A stretch of 64,000 nucleotides of DNA from NCBI RefSeq assembly GCF_017876535.1, contig NZ_JAGIOF010000001.1:1922001-1986000 (forward strand), read 5' to 3'. Made by a program: the position numbers and the translations under genes. Shown one piece after another: positions 19,444-28,164 of this stretch. Source of the DNA: Paeniglutamicibacter kerguelensis (GTDB lineage: Bacteria > Actinomycetota > Actinomycetes > Actinomycetales > Micrococcaceae). The notes beneath the pieces were generated by a model. It worked only from the letters and a program-made list of their open reading frames with translations. It did no database searches and was not told the origin of the DNA. Within the stretch, counting starts at the first letter, position 1. Every line of letters starts with the position of its first letter.

Positions 19444-21315
19444 CTAGGCAGTCACATTTTGCTCATTGGTCCGAGGCCGTGGCAGGACATCGAACCTCCG
19501 GGTGCCCTTTAGCGCACGCAATGCATTGAAAATGGTGATCAGGTCCACGAGCTCTTGGGTCAGAGCCCCAATGATCGCCGGCAAAACCCCTCCCGCGGCC
19601 ACAAGCATGAGCAACACGGAGAGCACAATCCCAACCCAAATTGACTGCCTCGCAATGCGCAAGGTGTCCTTGCCGATGCGGACGGCATTGGCCGCCTGAG
19701 AAAGGCGCTCGGTCATGATCACTACGTCTGCGCTTTGTGTGGCGGCGGTAGACCCGCGGGCGCCCATGGCCACGCCCACCTCTGCTGCAGCTAGGACCGG
19801 CGCGTCATTGACCCCGTCGCCAACCATCATCACCGGGCGGCGTTTCAGTCCGCGCACAAAGTTCACTTTGTCCTCGGGCAGGCATTCGGCGCGCACCTGA
19901 CTGAGCCCCAACTCGGTGGCAATGTGGTCGGCAGTCGCCTGTTGGTCCCCGGTCAGCATGAACACCTCGTTGATCCCCATGGCACGGAGTTGGCCCAACG
20001 TCGCCGCAGCATCGCTGCGCAATTCATCCGCTAGCACCAGCACGCCAGCAAAATGTCCATCGACTGCAACGTAGACCGAGGATTCACCCGAGGAAAGTTC
20101 GTAAGTTTCCACGTCATCCACCTGGGTCCTGATCCAGGCCGGTTTCCCCACGGCTACCCTGAATTCGCCCACTAGGGCGCTCACCCCATGGGTGGCCACC
20201 TCACTGGCATCCCGGACCGGGGCGATGGGCAGGGCACGAGCGTTGGCGGCTGCAACGATCGAGGCCGCCAAGACATGGGAGGAATACTGCTCGGCAGCCG
20301 CAACCAATGAAAGCAAGCGGTCTTCTTCAAACCCCTCGACCGGTTGAATCGAGCGAAGCCGGGGAACGCCCTGCGTCAATGTGCCGGTCTTGTCGAAGGC
20401 AACGGATTGCACGGAGGCCAACCTTTCCAGGGTTCCACCATCCTTAACGATAAGTCCGGTTCGTGCGCCTCTGCTCATACCGGCAAGAAAGGCGACCGGT
20501 GCCGCAATGAGCAGTGGGCAAGGGGTCGCTACTACGAGCACTTCGGCGAAGCGCACTGGATCACCGCTTGCCCACCATGCGCAACCGGCGATCGCATAGG
20601 ACAACGCTGTGAATGGGATCGCGTACCGATCAGCCAAGCGCACTACCGGGGCGCGGGAGGCAGCTGCATCCCTAACTAGTTCGACGATGCGCGAGTACTG
20701 CGAGTTGGCGGCCGTGGCGCTGGCACGGAGGTTGATCGCCCGCGCTCCATTCACCGCACCAGAGAGCAAAGTTTGACCGACCACCTTGTTCACGGGCATT
20801 GATTCGCCGGTCAGTGAAGATTCGTCAAATGACCCTTCGGCATCGAGGAGCACCCCGTCGACCGGAAGGATTTCTCCGGGGCGTACCATAACGGTGTCTC
20901 CCACAGCCAGCTCAGCTACCTGCACATCGTGAAGCGTTCCAGTTTCGTCTACCCGGTGGGCCCACACCGGAACGCGTTCAAGCAACGACGAAAGGGACTT
21001 CGTGGCGCGCACCTGTGCATAGTCTTCCAAAGCCGCCCCACCTGAAACCATCAGGCAGATGATAAGGGCCGCAATGTACTCGCCAACGAGAACCGTCGCC
21101 AAAATCGCGCTAAAGGCCAAGACATCGATTCCCCAATGCCCCCGTGTAATGTCCGTGACCATGTTCCAGCCAAGCTTCACGGCTATGCCGAGCGCATAGG
21201 CGCTGGCAATGCCCCGCGCAGGCAATCCCAACCCCATACCCAGCACGATCATGGTGCCGAGGAGAACCAGCAAGGTGGCAGCTACTACAGGGTATCGCTT
21301 GATCAAGCTCACCAT
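19444..21315 (-). CDS. Heavy-metal P1B-type ATPase with TPC motif
   Basis: A 623-residue metal exporter without an N-terminal metal-binding domain. Key sites: actuator LTGES, membrane metal motif ATPCPLL in TM6 (a TPC class, P1B-5-like), phosphorylation site AFDKTGTLT, and hinge [22 protein letters not shown]. The P1B HP dipeptide (usually SEHPL) reads SSHVLA here, so the Pro is missing. P1B-5 pumps have been linked to Ni/Fe/Co; substrate here is open. ATG 21315 follows AAAAGGGGTAGGGA. A possible small ORF ends 3 nt upstream, suggesting coupling. Confidence 0.93.
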   Translation of the reverse strand: MVSLIKRYPVVAATLLVLLGTMIVLGMGLGLPARGIASAYALGIAVKLGWNMVTDITRGHWGIDVLAFSAILATVLVGEYIAALIICLMVSGGAALEDYAQVRATKSLSSLLERVPVWAHRVDETGTLHDVQVAELAVGDTVMVRPGEILPVDGVLLDAEGSFDESSLTGESMPVNKVVGQTLLSGAVNGARAINLRASATAANSQYSRIVELVRDAAASRAPVVRLADRYAIPFTALSYAIAGCAWWASGDPVRFAEVLVVATPCPLLIAAPVAFLAGMSRGARTGLIVKDGGTLERLASVQSVAFDKTGTLTQGVPRLRSIQPVEGFEEDRLLSLVAAAEQYSSHVLAASIVAAANARALPIAPVRDASEVATHGVSALVGEFRVAVGKPAWIRTQVDDVETYELSSGESSVYVAVDGHFAGVLVLADELRSDAAATLGQLRAMGINEVFMLTGDQQATADHIATELGLSQVRAECLPEDKVNFVRGLKRRPVMMVGDGVNDAPVLAAAEVGVAMGARGSTAATQSADVVIMTERLSQAANAVRIGKDTLRIARQSIWVGIVLSVLLMLVAAGGVLPAIIGALTQELVDLITIFNALRALKGTRRFDVLPRPRTNEQNVTA

Positions 21316-21318
21316 TCC

Positions 21319-21540
21319 CTACCCCTTTTTCATAGTGAAATCTCTATGGTCGACGGAGCATCCATAGACGACCAGCGCCGTAAGCACTGTCGTAAGCATG
21401 ACGCGTCCATGTCTGGTTATCGAGGCCATCGCCATGTCGGCGATCTCTGCAGCGGGCTGGGGGCCTACTTCGACAAGCCTCAACTCACCGGTCTCACGTG
21501 CTGGAGAACCGCATCCCAGTTTGCAAGACAGTGATCTCAA
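21319..21540 (-). CDS. Hypothetical small protein preceding the P1B ATPase
   Basis: A 73-codon frame from TTG, or shorter from an internal ATG, with one hydrophobic stretch (VMLTTVLTALVVYG). Its TAG ends 3 nt before the ATPase ATG, an arrangement typical of coupled genes. There is no recognisable domain and no clear RBS; it may be spurious. Confidence 0.25.
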   Translation of the reverse strand: MRSLSCKLGCGSPARETGELRLVEVGPQPAAEIADMAMASITRHGRVMLTTVLTALVVYGCSVDHRDFTMKKG

Positions 21541-21639
21541 GACGGCAGGAGTAGGCGCTAAACCTCCCGGCGACGGGGGCCTTGCCCACTGAGTATTCGG
21601 GCAACAGGCCGAAGACTCCGAAACCGAAACCGCGGGCTT

Positions 21640-23781
21640 CTAGAGGCGGTGCGCACCCGCTTCACCGGTGCCCGGCATGCCATCGGCGATGTTGCCTTGG
21701 GCCTGCACCGCCGTGATGGCGACGGTATTGACGATGTCCTCGACCGTCGAACCCCGGGACAGGTCGTTGATGGGCCGGCGCAAGCCTTGCAGGATCGGTC
21801 CCACCGCGATGGCGCCGGAGGACTGCTCCACGGCCTTGTAGGTGTTGTTGCCGGTGTTGAGGTCGGGAAAAATGAACACCGTGGCCTGGCCCGCCACGGC
21901 CGAAGACGGCAACTTGAGCGTCGCTATGGACGCATCAACCGCGGCGTCGTACTGGATCGGCCCCTCGATGGCCAGGTCAGGGCGGGCGGCCCGGGCCAGT
22001 TCGGTGGCCCGCCGGACTTTGTCCACGGCGGTTCCCGTGCTGGAGACTCCGGTGGCATAGGAGAGCATGGCCACCCGGGGCTCCACGCCAAACCGGGCCG
22101 CCGTGTCGGCCGAGGCCACGGCGATGTCGGCAAGCTGTTCCGCACTCGGCTCGGGATTCACGGCACAATCCCCGTAGACCAGGACGCGGTCGGGAAAGAG
22201 CATGAAGAACACCGATGACACGGTCCCCGAGCCCTCCCGCGCCTTCACGAATTCCAGGGCCGGGCGGATGGTGTCGGCGGTGGTGTGGGCGGCTCCGGAG
22301 ACCATGCCATCCGAGATGTTCAGCTGGACCATCATGGTGCCGAAGTACGCCCCCTCCAACATGATTTCCCGGGCACGCACCGGCACCATCCCCTTGTGGG
22401 CCCGCATGCGCTGGTATTCGAGGGCAAACCGGTCCCTCAGTTCCGAGGTTGCCGGATCGATCAGGGTCAACCCGTCCAGGCCGATGCCGTGGCTGGCGGC
22501 CAGCTCGCGGATGGCCGCCTCGTTTCCCAGGATGGTCAGGTCGCAGACGTCCCGGCGGTGCAGGATCTCCGCGGCGCGAAGCACCCTGACGTCGTCCCCC
22601 TCCGGCAGTACGATGCGCTGTCGTTGGCTTCTGGCCCGTTCGATGAGCTCGTGCAGAAAGCGAAGGGGCGTCGTGGTGGCGGGACGCGGAAGGGCCAGCC
22701 GCGCCAGCATCTCGGACTCGTCGACGCATCGGGCCCAAGCGCCAAGGGCCGCCGCGACCTTGCGCCGTTGGCCGACGTGGATTTCGCTTCGAACCCCCGC
22801 CACCATGTGGGCCACGGAATAGGTGTCCTGCCCGCCGGCGAAGACCGGAAACGGTGCACGGGCCAGGAACCTCAGCACCTCGGGCCCCGGGGTCAGTCCG
22901 TCGGTCAGGATCATCGCGCTGGGGATGGGGAACTCGGGTGAGAATGCGGAGGCAAGGCTGGCCACCATCACGTCGACCCGGTCCCCCGGCACGATCACCA
23001 GGTCGCCGACGCCCAGGACCTGCAGGAAGTTCCCCACCGTCATGGCGGCAACCTTCACCGCACGGACGTCGCGATCCAGCTCGTTGCTGCCGGCCAAGTG
23101 CCTCAAGCCCAGGGCGGCAGCGACGTCGCCCACCGTCGGCATGGAAATCTCCGCGATCTCCGGGATGACGTAAACGGGCCGGCCGCTCTTTCCGGGTCGG
23201 ATTGCGGCCTTGACCCAGGCCACCGAGGCGGCATCGGCCCGGTTGACCATTACCGCCAGGAGCGAGCAATGCGATGCCGCTAGCTCCTTGCGCGCCACGT
23301 CGACGGAGTCCGCGGTTTCCTCCGAACCCAGGCCCCCGGCGCCGACAACGGCCAGCACCGGCAGGCCCAGACTGTTGGCCAGGCGTGCATTGAGGCTGAA
23401 CTCCGCGGCAGCGTCACGACCACTGAGGTCCGATCCCTCGACCACCAGGACGTCGCACTGCTTGGCCATTCCGCTGTACAGCGCGACGGCCTCGGCCTCG
23501 ATTTCCCCGCCATGGCCGGCCGCCAGCAAGACCCTGGCCGCGGCGAGCGTCAGGCCGCCCCGGCACACCGACGGATCAAGGTCGTAGAGGCGCCGCAGCA
23601 TGCAGACCATCGGGTCGAGTTCCGGATCCGTGCCGCCGACGATCGGCCTGAAAAAGCCGACCCTGTCGGCGTGGCGGTGCAGGGCATCGACCAGTCCCAA
23701 GGACACCAGGTTCTTGCCGGATCCCGGAACGGATGCACAAACGTAGATCCCACGGGCCACGCGGAACGACCTCACCTTCAC
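21640..23781 (-). CDS. pta: Phosphate acetyltransferase, long form with DRTGG/BioD-like N-terminus
   Basis: A 713-residue enzyme interconverting acetyl phosphate + CoA and acetyl-CoA + phosphate. The N-terminal P-loop NTPase-like region (GIYVCASVPGSGKNLVSLGL) and DRTGG-type segment (about 230-340) are regulatory in long Pta proteins. The C-terminal PTA_PTB catalytic domain (about 385-705) has RIVLPEGDDVRVLRAAEIL, NISDGMVSGAAHTTADTIRP, SVFFMLFPDRVLVYGDCAVNP and FIFPDLNTGNNTYKAVEQ. Start is an apparent GTG at 23779-23781 with no good SD, so it is uncertain. It is divergent from adh across a region holding the same 16-bp box as xfp. No ackA is in the window. A deleted relic of a second copy lies at 17795-17985. 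Confidence 0.93.
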   Translation of the reverse strand: MKVRSFRVARGIYVCASVPGSGKNLVSLGLVDALHRHADRVGFFRPIVGGTDPELDPMVCMLRRLYDLDPSVCRGGLTLAAARVLLAAGHGGEIEAEAVALYSGMAKQCDVLVVEGSDLSGRDAAAEFSLNARLANSLGLPVLAVVGAGGLGSEETADSVDVARKELAASHCSLLAVMVNRADAASVAWVKAAIRPGKSGRPVYVIPEIAEISMPTVGDVAAALGLRHLAGSNELDRDVRAVKVAAMTVGNFLQVLGVGDLVIVPGDRVDVMVASLASAFSPEFPIPSAMILTDGLTPGPEVLRFLARAPFPVFAGGQDTYSVAHMVAGVRSEIHVGQRRKVAAALGAWARCVDESEMLARLALPRPATTTPLRFLHELIERARSQRQRIVLPEGDDVRVLRAAEILHRRDVCDLTILGNEAAIRELAASHGIGLDGLTLIDPATSELRDRFALEYQRMRAHKGMVPVRAREIMLEGAYFGTMMVQLNISDGMVSGAAHTTADTIRPALEFVKAREGSGTVSSVFFMLFPDRVLVYGDCAVNPEPSAEQLADIAVASADTAARFGVEPRVAMLSYATGVSSTGTAVDKVRRATELARAARPDLAIEGPIQYDAAVDASIATLKLPSSAVAGQATVFIFPDLNTGNNTYKAVEQSSGAIAVGPILQGLRRPINDLSRGSTVEDIVNTVAITAVQAQGNIADGMPGTGEAGAHRL

Positions 23782-23960
23782 GATTGCGATTTGGGCGGCA
23801 GGGCGGGATCGCGTCGACGATGGGGCCGCCCGCCATCCTGTCCAATCGGAACAACCACGTCATGGACGGAACCGGCTACCATTCAGGATGACGGCAAACT
23901 CGAGTCCCGACCAGTGGCCTAAGTCACCGATCGGCGACGGGCGGGTGGAAGACCAGGTGC

Positions 23961-23976
23961 AGGGACCTTGTGCCCT
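23961..23976 (+). promoter_or_regulatory. DosR-like box between pta and adh, identical to the xfp box
   Basis: AGGGACCTTGTGCCCT, 13 of 14 core positions to GGGACYWWVGKYCC, identical over 16 bases to the complement of 434-449. It is 51 bp before the adh ATG and about 180 bp from the pta start. Confidence 0.65.
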
Positions 23977-24027
23977 ACTCCCAAGCGCCGATGCAAGTCA
24001 TCCTCGGGTCAAGAAAGGGAGTCCGTC

Positions 24028-25038
24028 ATGCGCGCTTGGTGGGTTGGCCAACCCGGTCCGATAGCCTCGCATCCCCTGGTCCTGGGCCATCGACCCGATC
24101 CGCAGCCGGCCCGCGGGGAGCTGCTGCTCGACGTGCAGGTGTGCGGTGTGTGCCGGACCGATCTGCATCTGGCCGAGGGCGACCTTGCGCCACGGCACGG
24201 CAGGGTGGTCCCCGGCCACGAGGTTGTCGGCATCGTCCGCGAAACAGGACCGGATTGCGTCAGGTTCAAGCCCGGCGACAGGGTCGGGGTGCCCTGGCTG
24301 GGTTCCGTGTGCGGCACCTGCCGGTTCTGCCTTCGCGGCGACGAGAACCTGTGCCTCGCACCGACCTTCACAGGGTGGGACCGGGACGGCGGATACGCCG
24401 AACTCGTCACGGCGTCCGAGGACTTCGTCTATCGGATTCCGCCGACCTTGGCCGACGAGCATGCCGCGCCGTTGCTGTGCTCGGGCATCATCGGCTACCG
24501 TGCGCTCAAACGGGCGGCGCTGCCTCCCGGCGGCCGCCTGGGCATTTATGGTTTCGGAGGATCCGCCCACCTCACCGCCCAGATGGCCCGCCACCAAGGC
24601 GCGTCCGTCTATGTCATGACCAGGTCGGCCGAGGCACGTGCCCTCGCCCGAGACCTCGGCGCGGTGTTCGTCGGGGGCCCGACGGACGTCCCGCCCGAAC
24701 CGCTTGATTCTGCAATCCTGTTTGCCCCTGTCGGGGACCTGGTTCCCATCGCCATGCGTGCACTGGACCGCGGCGGAACGCTCGCCGTGGCCGGAATCCA
24801 TCTCACCGACATTCCGCCCCTGCACTATGAAACCGACCTTTTTCAGGAACGCCAGCTGCGCAGCGTCACCGCCAACACGAGGGCCGACGGCGAAGAGTTC
24901 CTGGCGCTGGCCGCCGAAATGGAGTTGCGCCCCACAACAACGGTGTATGCCTTTGCGGCCGCCGACCAGGCCCTTGTGGATCTGGCCGGGGACCGTGTCA
25001 CCGGCACCGCTGTTCTGCGGGTGCAGGGCGGCGGGTAG
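24028..25038 (+). CDS. Zinc-dependent alcohol dehydrogenase (MDR family)
   Basis: A 336-residue medium-chain dehydrogenase. It has catalytic zinc ligands in VCGVCRTDLH (Cys) and PGHEVVG (His-Glu), a four-Cys structural zinc loop (CGTCRFCLRGDENLC), and a Rossmann glycine motif GIYGFGGSAH. Probable role is alcohol/aldehyde oxidoreduction with NAD(P), plausibly reoxidising NADH under oxygen limitation; the direction is inferred. AAAGGGAG lies just upstream of ATG 24028. A DosR-like box is 51 bp upstream. It converges with a TetR gene. Confidence 0.94.
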   Translation: MRAWWVGQPGPIASHPLVLGHRPDPQPARGELLLDVQVCGVCRTDLHLAEGDLAPRHGRVVPGHEVVGIVRETGPDCVRFKPGDRVGVPWLGSVCGTCRFCLRGDENLCLAPTFTGWDRDGGYAELVTASEDFVYRIPPTLADEHAAPLLCSGIIGYRALKRAALPPGGRLGIYGFGGSAHLTAQMARHQGASVYVMTRSAEARALARDLGAVFVGGPTDVPPEPLDSAILFAPVGDLVPIAMRALDRGGTLAVAGIHLTDIPPLHYETDLFQERQLRSVTANTRADGEEFLALAAEMELRPTTTVYAFAAADQALVDLAGDRVTGTAVLRVQGGG

Positions 25039-25154
25039 CGCGCGGCGGACATGGGCCGATGCGGACCCGCCGGAACCGCTCACAATCATGGCGATGGAGC
25101 CTCACGATGGTCGGCAATCGCAGCCCGGTTCGGCCCCGGGAAGGGCAGGGCCGC

Positions 25155-25754
25155 TTATGGTTTCGGGGCGTCCGGCGGGGCTTCGAGGGTTCCGGTCAGG
25201 TAGTGCTGAACCACGGGTCCCAGCAGTCGTGCGATCTCGTCGTGCCCGGCCGACGCCAAGGGCTCGAGTTTGATCACGTAGCGGGCAAGCATCAAACCAC
25301 CCATCTGGCTCGCGGCGAGTGAACCGCGAAGGCGTGATTCCTCCTCGCCGTACCCAAGATCGGCCATGACGCGGTCGAGGATGAGATGGCGGATCGTCCG
25401 GCGCAGGAGGGTTGCATACATCTCCGACTTGAACACTTTGCCAACCAACGCGAGCATGGCTGCTTGCGCGTGCGAATCCCAGACCCTGAGCATGGTCCGC
25501 ACGACGATTTCGCCACGCTCGGACGGCGCCTGGCCCAGGGCATCGGCCAAGATCTGGTCCGGCACGAACGGCAGGTCCAGACACGCGGCCAACAAGTCAT
25601 CCATGCACCCGAATTGTTCACGGATCGTGGCCTCGTCGACGCCCGCCTTTCGGGCGACTTGCAAGGCGTCGACGGTGTCCGCACCGGCATCTGCCAACAG
25701 GCTCTGGGCGGCTTCGACAATCGCGGCGCGGATGACCGTGTCATGATCGCTCAT
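25155..25754 (-). CDS. TetR-family transcriptional regulator
   Basis: A 199-residue regulator. The N-terminal HTH region (AIVEAAQSLLADAGADTVDALQVARKAGVDEATIREQF, about residues 9-47) is a TetR_N fold; the rest is a helical ligand domain with TetR_C-like ending (LEPLASAGHDEIARLLGPVVQHYL). ATG at 25752-25754 with GAAGGG upstream is preferred; a longer in-frame start at 25856 lacks an RBS. It converges on the alcohol dehydrogenase; its targets are unknown. Confidence 0.85.
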   Translation of the reverse strand: MSDHDTVIRAAIVEAAQSLLADAGADTVDALQVARKAGVDEATIREQFGCMDDLLAACLDLPFVPDQILADALGQAPSERGEIVVRTMLRVWDSHAQAAMLALVGKVFKSEMYATLLRRTIRHLILDRVMADLGYGEEESRLRGSLAASQMGGLMLARYVIKLEPLASAGHDEIARLLGPVVQHYLTGTLEAPPDAPKP

Positions 25755-26057
25755 CAAGGTCCCTTCCAGACTCGAAATGATCCCGGTGTGCGGCAGCTTG
25801 TGGTTCGGGCGCACAATGCCATTCCCGTCGAGAGCGGAACTGGCCGGACCTCGCAATCCTCTCCCGTTGCGCCGCCGCCCGCCAGTGTCGAAGGTCCCCT
25901 GCCGATGCGGTTTTGAACCCTACAAGCGCCAGAGGGTTCCGGGGAACCCGGTTCTTGTTTCCACGCTCCCCCTGGGCCATGCTGTAGGTGTTGAACACCG
26001 ACGGATCACGATTTGTTGTGGACTTGGTTTCACTCATGCCCTGGAACAACGAACCGC

Positions 26058-26105
26058 CTGCCGAAGGAAAACACCAAGAGCCCCTCCCATGAAGGGGCTC
26101 GGCAG
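26058..26105 (+). promoter_or_regulatory. Structured leader hairpin upstream of 26164 gene
   Basis: GAGCCCCT (26078-26085) pairs perfectly with AGGGGCTC (26093-26100) around a 7-nt loop. CTGCCGA (26058-26064) can pair with TCGGCAG (26099-26105), overlapping the first stem by two bases, which allows an alternative fold. No T tract follows, so it is not a simple terminator. Confidence 0.45.
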
Positions 26106-26134
26106 TTCATCCCGACGAACATCACCCAGGTCCC

Positions 26135-26149
26135 CGGACCGTCAGTCCG
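26135..26149 (+). promoter_or_regulatory. Hairpin directly before the Shine-Dalgarno of the 26164 gene
   Basis: CGGAC-CGTCA-GTCCG at 26135-26149 abuts AAAGGAG (26150-26156), 7 nt before the ATG. It could influence ribosome access. Confidence 0.4.
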
Positions 26150-26163
26150 AAAGGAGTGGTCTC

Positions 26164-26433
26164 ATGTCCTCTGGCCAGCTGACGAAACCGTATCCCCTCT
26201 GCGAACAGTGCCTAACGGACGAATATCTCGTCTATGAAGACGTCCGCAAGGCGATGAAGGTCAAGGGCGTCAAGGCGCCCATATGGGACGTCGAGTGTTG
26301 GTGCGGCAAATGCGAAACATTCTACGGTTTCAGGGCGACCCACCCGCCCAAGGATCCCCGTGCGGTTCAAGCCCGCCGGAACACAAACCCGTTCACTGAC
26401 ACGGAGCCACACAGCCACTTCCCGCATCCTTAG
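26164..26433 (+). CDS. Small cysteine-containing protein, function unknown
   Basis: An 89-residue soluble protein. CEQC near residue 18 and CWCGKC near residue 44 (as LCEQCL and ECWCGKCETFYGF) form a plausible four-Cys zinc ribbon. AAAGGAG 7 nt upstream of ATG 26164 supports the start. The leader is structured. No family name is recognised; similar length zinc-ribbon proteins occur near stress genes in actinobacteria. Confidence 0.65.
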   Translation: MSSGQLTKPYPLCEQCLTDEYLVYEDVRKAMKVKGVKAPIWDVECWCGKCETFYGFRATHPPKDPRAVQARRNTNPFTDTEPHSHFPHP

Positions 26434-26577
26434 GCCCCGGACAGGCGACGCATGAGGATAGTGTTTCGGCAGCACGCTACGAGGGGCCATCCGGACCTAT
26501 CTCCCCCCCCGGCAACAGGCCACCCGGTCTGCCTCGCACGGACAACCAAAACTCGCAGGTGAAAGAAGATACGCAGA

Positions 26578-27660
26578 ATGCGTACATTTGGTATCAAGGA
26601 AGAATTCTTCATCGTGGAACCGCTCAGCGGCTTGCCCTGTGCACCACCGGCCTCGGCCCGGGCCGAACTGCTGGCGCTCACCGCCGGCGGCACCGGAACC
26701 CGCGACGAATTCCTTGTCTGCCAGCTGGAAAGCAACAGCCCGATCTGCACCGAACGCGTAGAAGCCCTTGCGGCCGCGCAAACGTACCGCCATGCCTTGG
26801 CGCGTGCCGCCAAGGACCTTGGCTACCAGGCGGTGGCGCTCGGCACTCCCCCGCGCATCTCCGATGCTCCGGCGGTGGTGAGCTCCGGCGACAGGTACCG
26901 TGCCATCAGTTCCTTGTACGGCGGGCTCGGATCGGAGCACTACATCTCGGGCCTGCATGTGCATGTGAACGTGGATGACACCGAAGCAGGCGTCATTGCG
27001 TTGAACGGATTGCGCCGCTGGCTCCCGGCACTGACGGCGTGCGGCTCCAATTCGCCCTACTGGCGAGGAACAGACAGCGGCTTCGCATCCTGGCGCAACA
27101 TCCACTACCGGCGTTGGGCTCTCCATGGCATCCCGCCGTACTTCGCAGATATGCAGGACTACGAAGAACGGATGAAACTCGTCCTCGGCGCCGATGTGGT
27201 GCTGGATTCGGGCCACGTACGGTGGGGCGCAAGGCTTTCCACCATGTACCCCACCCTTGAGGTCCGGGTGGCCGATGCCCAGCTGGGCGCCTCGAACTCG
27301 ATCTTGTTGGCGCTGGTCGTCAGGTCGTTGGTGGACACGAGCCTCAACGGCGCGCCCCCTCGCTTCCAGCCCATGCCCGAGGCCCTCGACCTTGCGCAAT
27401 GGCAGGCGGCAAAGTTCGGGTTGCGGGGCAATAATTTCGATCCCTTCGACGGGACGAAGACCTCCGCGTCCCGCATGCTGCACAGCTTGATGGAGCACAT
27501 CAGTGACGCGTTGGAACGCAACGGCGACTACGAATACGTCGCCGCGGGGCTCGCTCGGATCCTGGAGCGGGGAACCGGAGCAGAGACCCAGCGCAGGCAT
27601 TTCCGCAAGGGTGGATTCAGCGAAGTTCTGGAGAATGCGGCTGCCGCCATCGCCACCTGA
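26578..27660 (+). CDS. YbdK-type carboxylate-amine ligase (GCS2 family)
   Basis: A 360-residue member of the glutamate-cysteine ligase 2 / YbdK family, which makes gamma-glutamyl or related amide bonds with ATP. Features: N-terminal EEFF motif, CQLESNSPICT region, GLHVHVNVDD, SPYWRGTDSGFASWRN, and STMYPTLEVRVADAQ. The normally conserved GIEEEF is GIKEEF here, a charge change near the metal site. GAAAGAAG lies before ATG 26578. True substrate is not predictable; EgtA-like or mycothiol-related roles are unproven. Confidence 0.87.
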   Translation: MRTFGIKEEFFIVEPLSGLPCAPPASARAELLALTAGGTGTRDEFLVCQLESNSPICTERVEALAAAQTYRHALARAAKDLGYQAVALGTPPRISDAPAVVSSGDRYRAISSLYGGLGSEHYISGLHVHVNVDDTEAGVIALNGLRRWLPALTACGSNSPYWRGTDSGFASWRNIHYRRWALHGIPPYFADMQDYEERMKLVLGADVVLDSGHVRWGARLSTMYPTLEVRVADAQLGASNSILLALVVRSLVDTSLNGAPPRFQPMPEALDLAQWQAAKFGLRGNNFDPFDGTKTSASRMLHSLMEHISDALERNGDYEYVAAGLARILERGTGAETQRRHFRKGGFSEVLENAAAAIAT

Positions 27661-27860
27661 AATCAAGGATCAAGCGTGTCGCTGCCCAGGCAACGATCCA
27701 GACCTACGTCGTTTGTCGTCCAGTTCACGGTTGAGAACGGCGCTTCCTGCACCGTCACAGCCGAACCTTTCACCCGGGATCGGCAGAGAACAGCAACTTG
27801 ACCAGAAATTCCTCCGGAACTATACCAACGGCACGATCCAGCAACCCCAGAAAGAACACC

Positions 27861-28164
27861 ATGGACCAGGATTACGACGAAGCCCGCCCGGATATTGCCG
27901 AAGCATCGGAACGCACCCTCAAAGCCGTCCAGAAAATGGACGCACCGAACGCCAAAAGCGTCCAAGTGGATCTGGAAAGAAGACGATCTCTCGGAAGGCC
28001 AGGAGCTCCCGGGCACCATCGTCCTCGATGAGCTAGTCGTCGAAGTCGTTCCCCAGGCTGCTGACGAATTCATGTGCGGCCAGTGCTTCACTGTCCGGCA
28101 CCGAAGCCAGGCTGCCAAAGAAGTGAACGGTGTGAAGATCTGCCGCGACTGCGACGAGCTCTAG
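27861..28164 (+). pseudogene. DUF4193 protein gene with a one-base frameshift
   Basis: The first frame reads MDQDYDEARPDIAEASE..KSVQVDLE and then goes wrong. The other frame continues EDDLSEGQELPG, ELVVEVVPQAADEFMCGQCF and VRHRSQAAKEVNGVKICRDCDEL, the zinc-finger-like CxxC..CxxC end of DUF4193. Removing one A from GGAAAGAAG near 27972-27976 joins them into an intact protein of about 100 residues. So this is either a recent frameshift or a homopolymer error. DUF4193 proteins are actinobacterial and of unknown role. Confidence 0.75.

Larger units (their letters stand above)
25755..26163. other. Intergenic leader region with hairpins before the small Cys-rich gene
   Basis: About 410 bp. Holds GTGTCGAAGGTCCC at 25885-25898 (its complement matches the DosR-like consensus at 12 of 14) and two hairpins listed separately. 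No other gene is supported. Confidence 0.4.
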
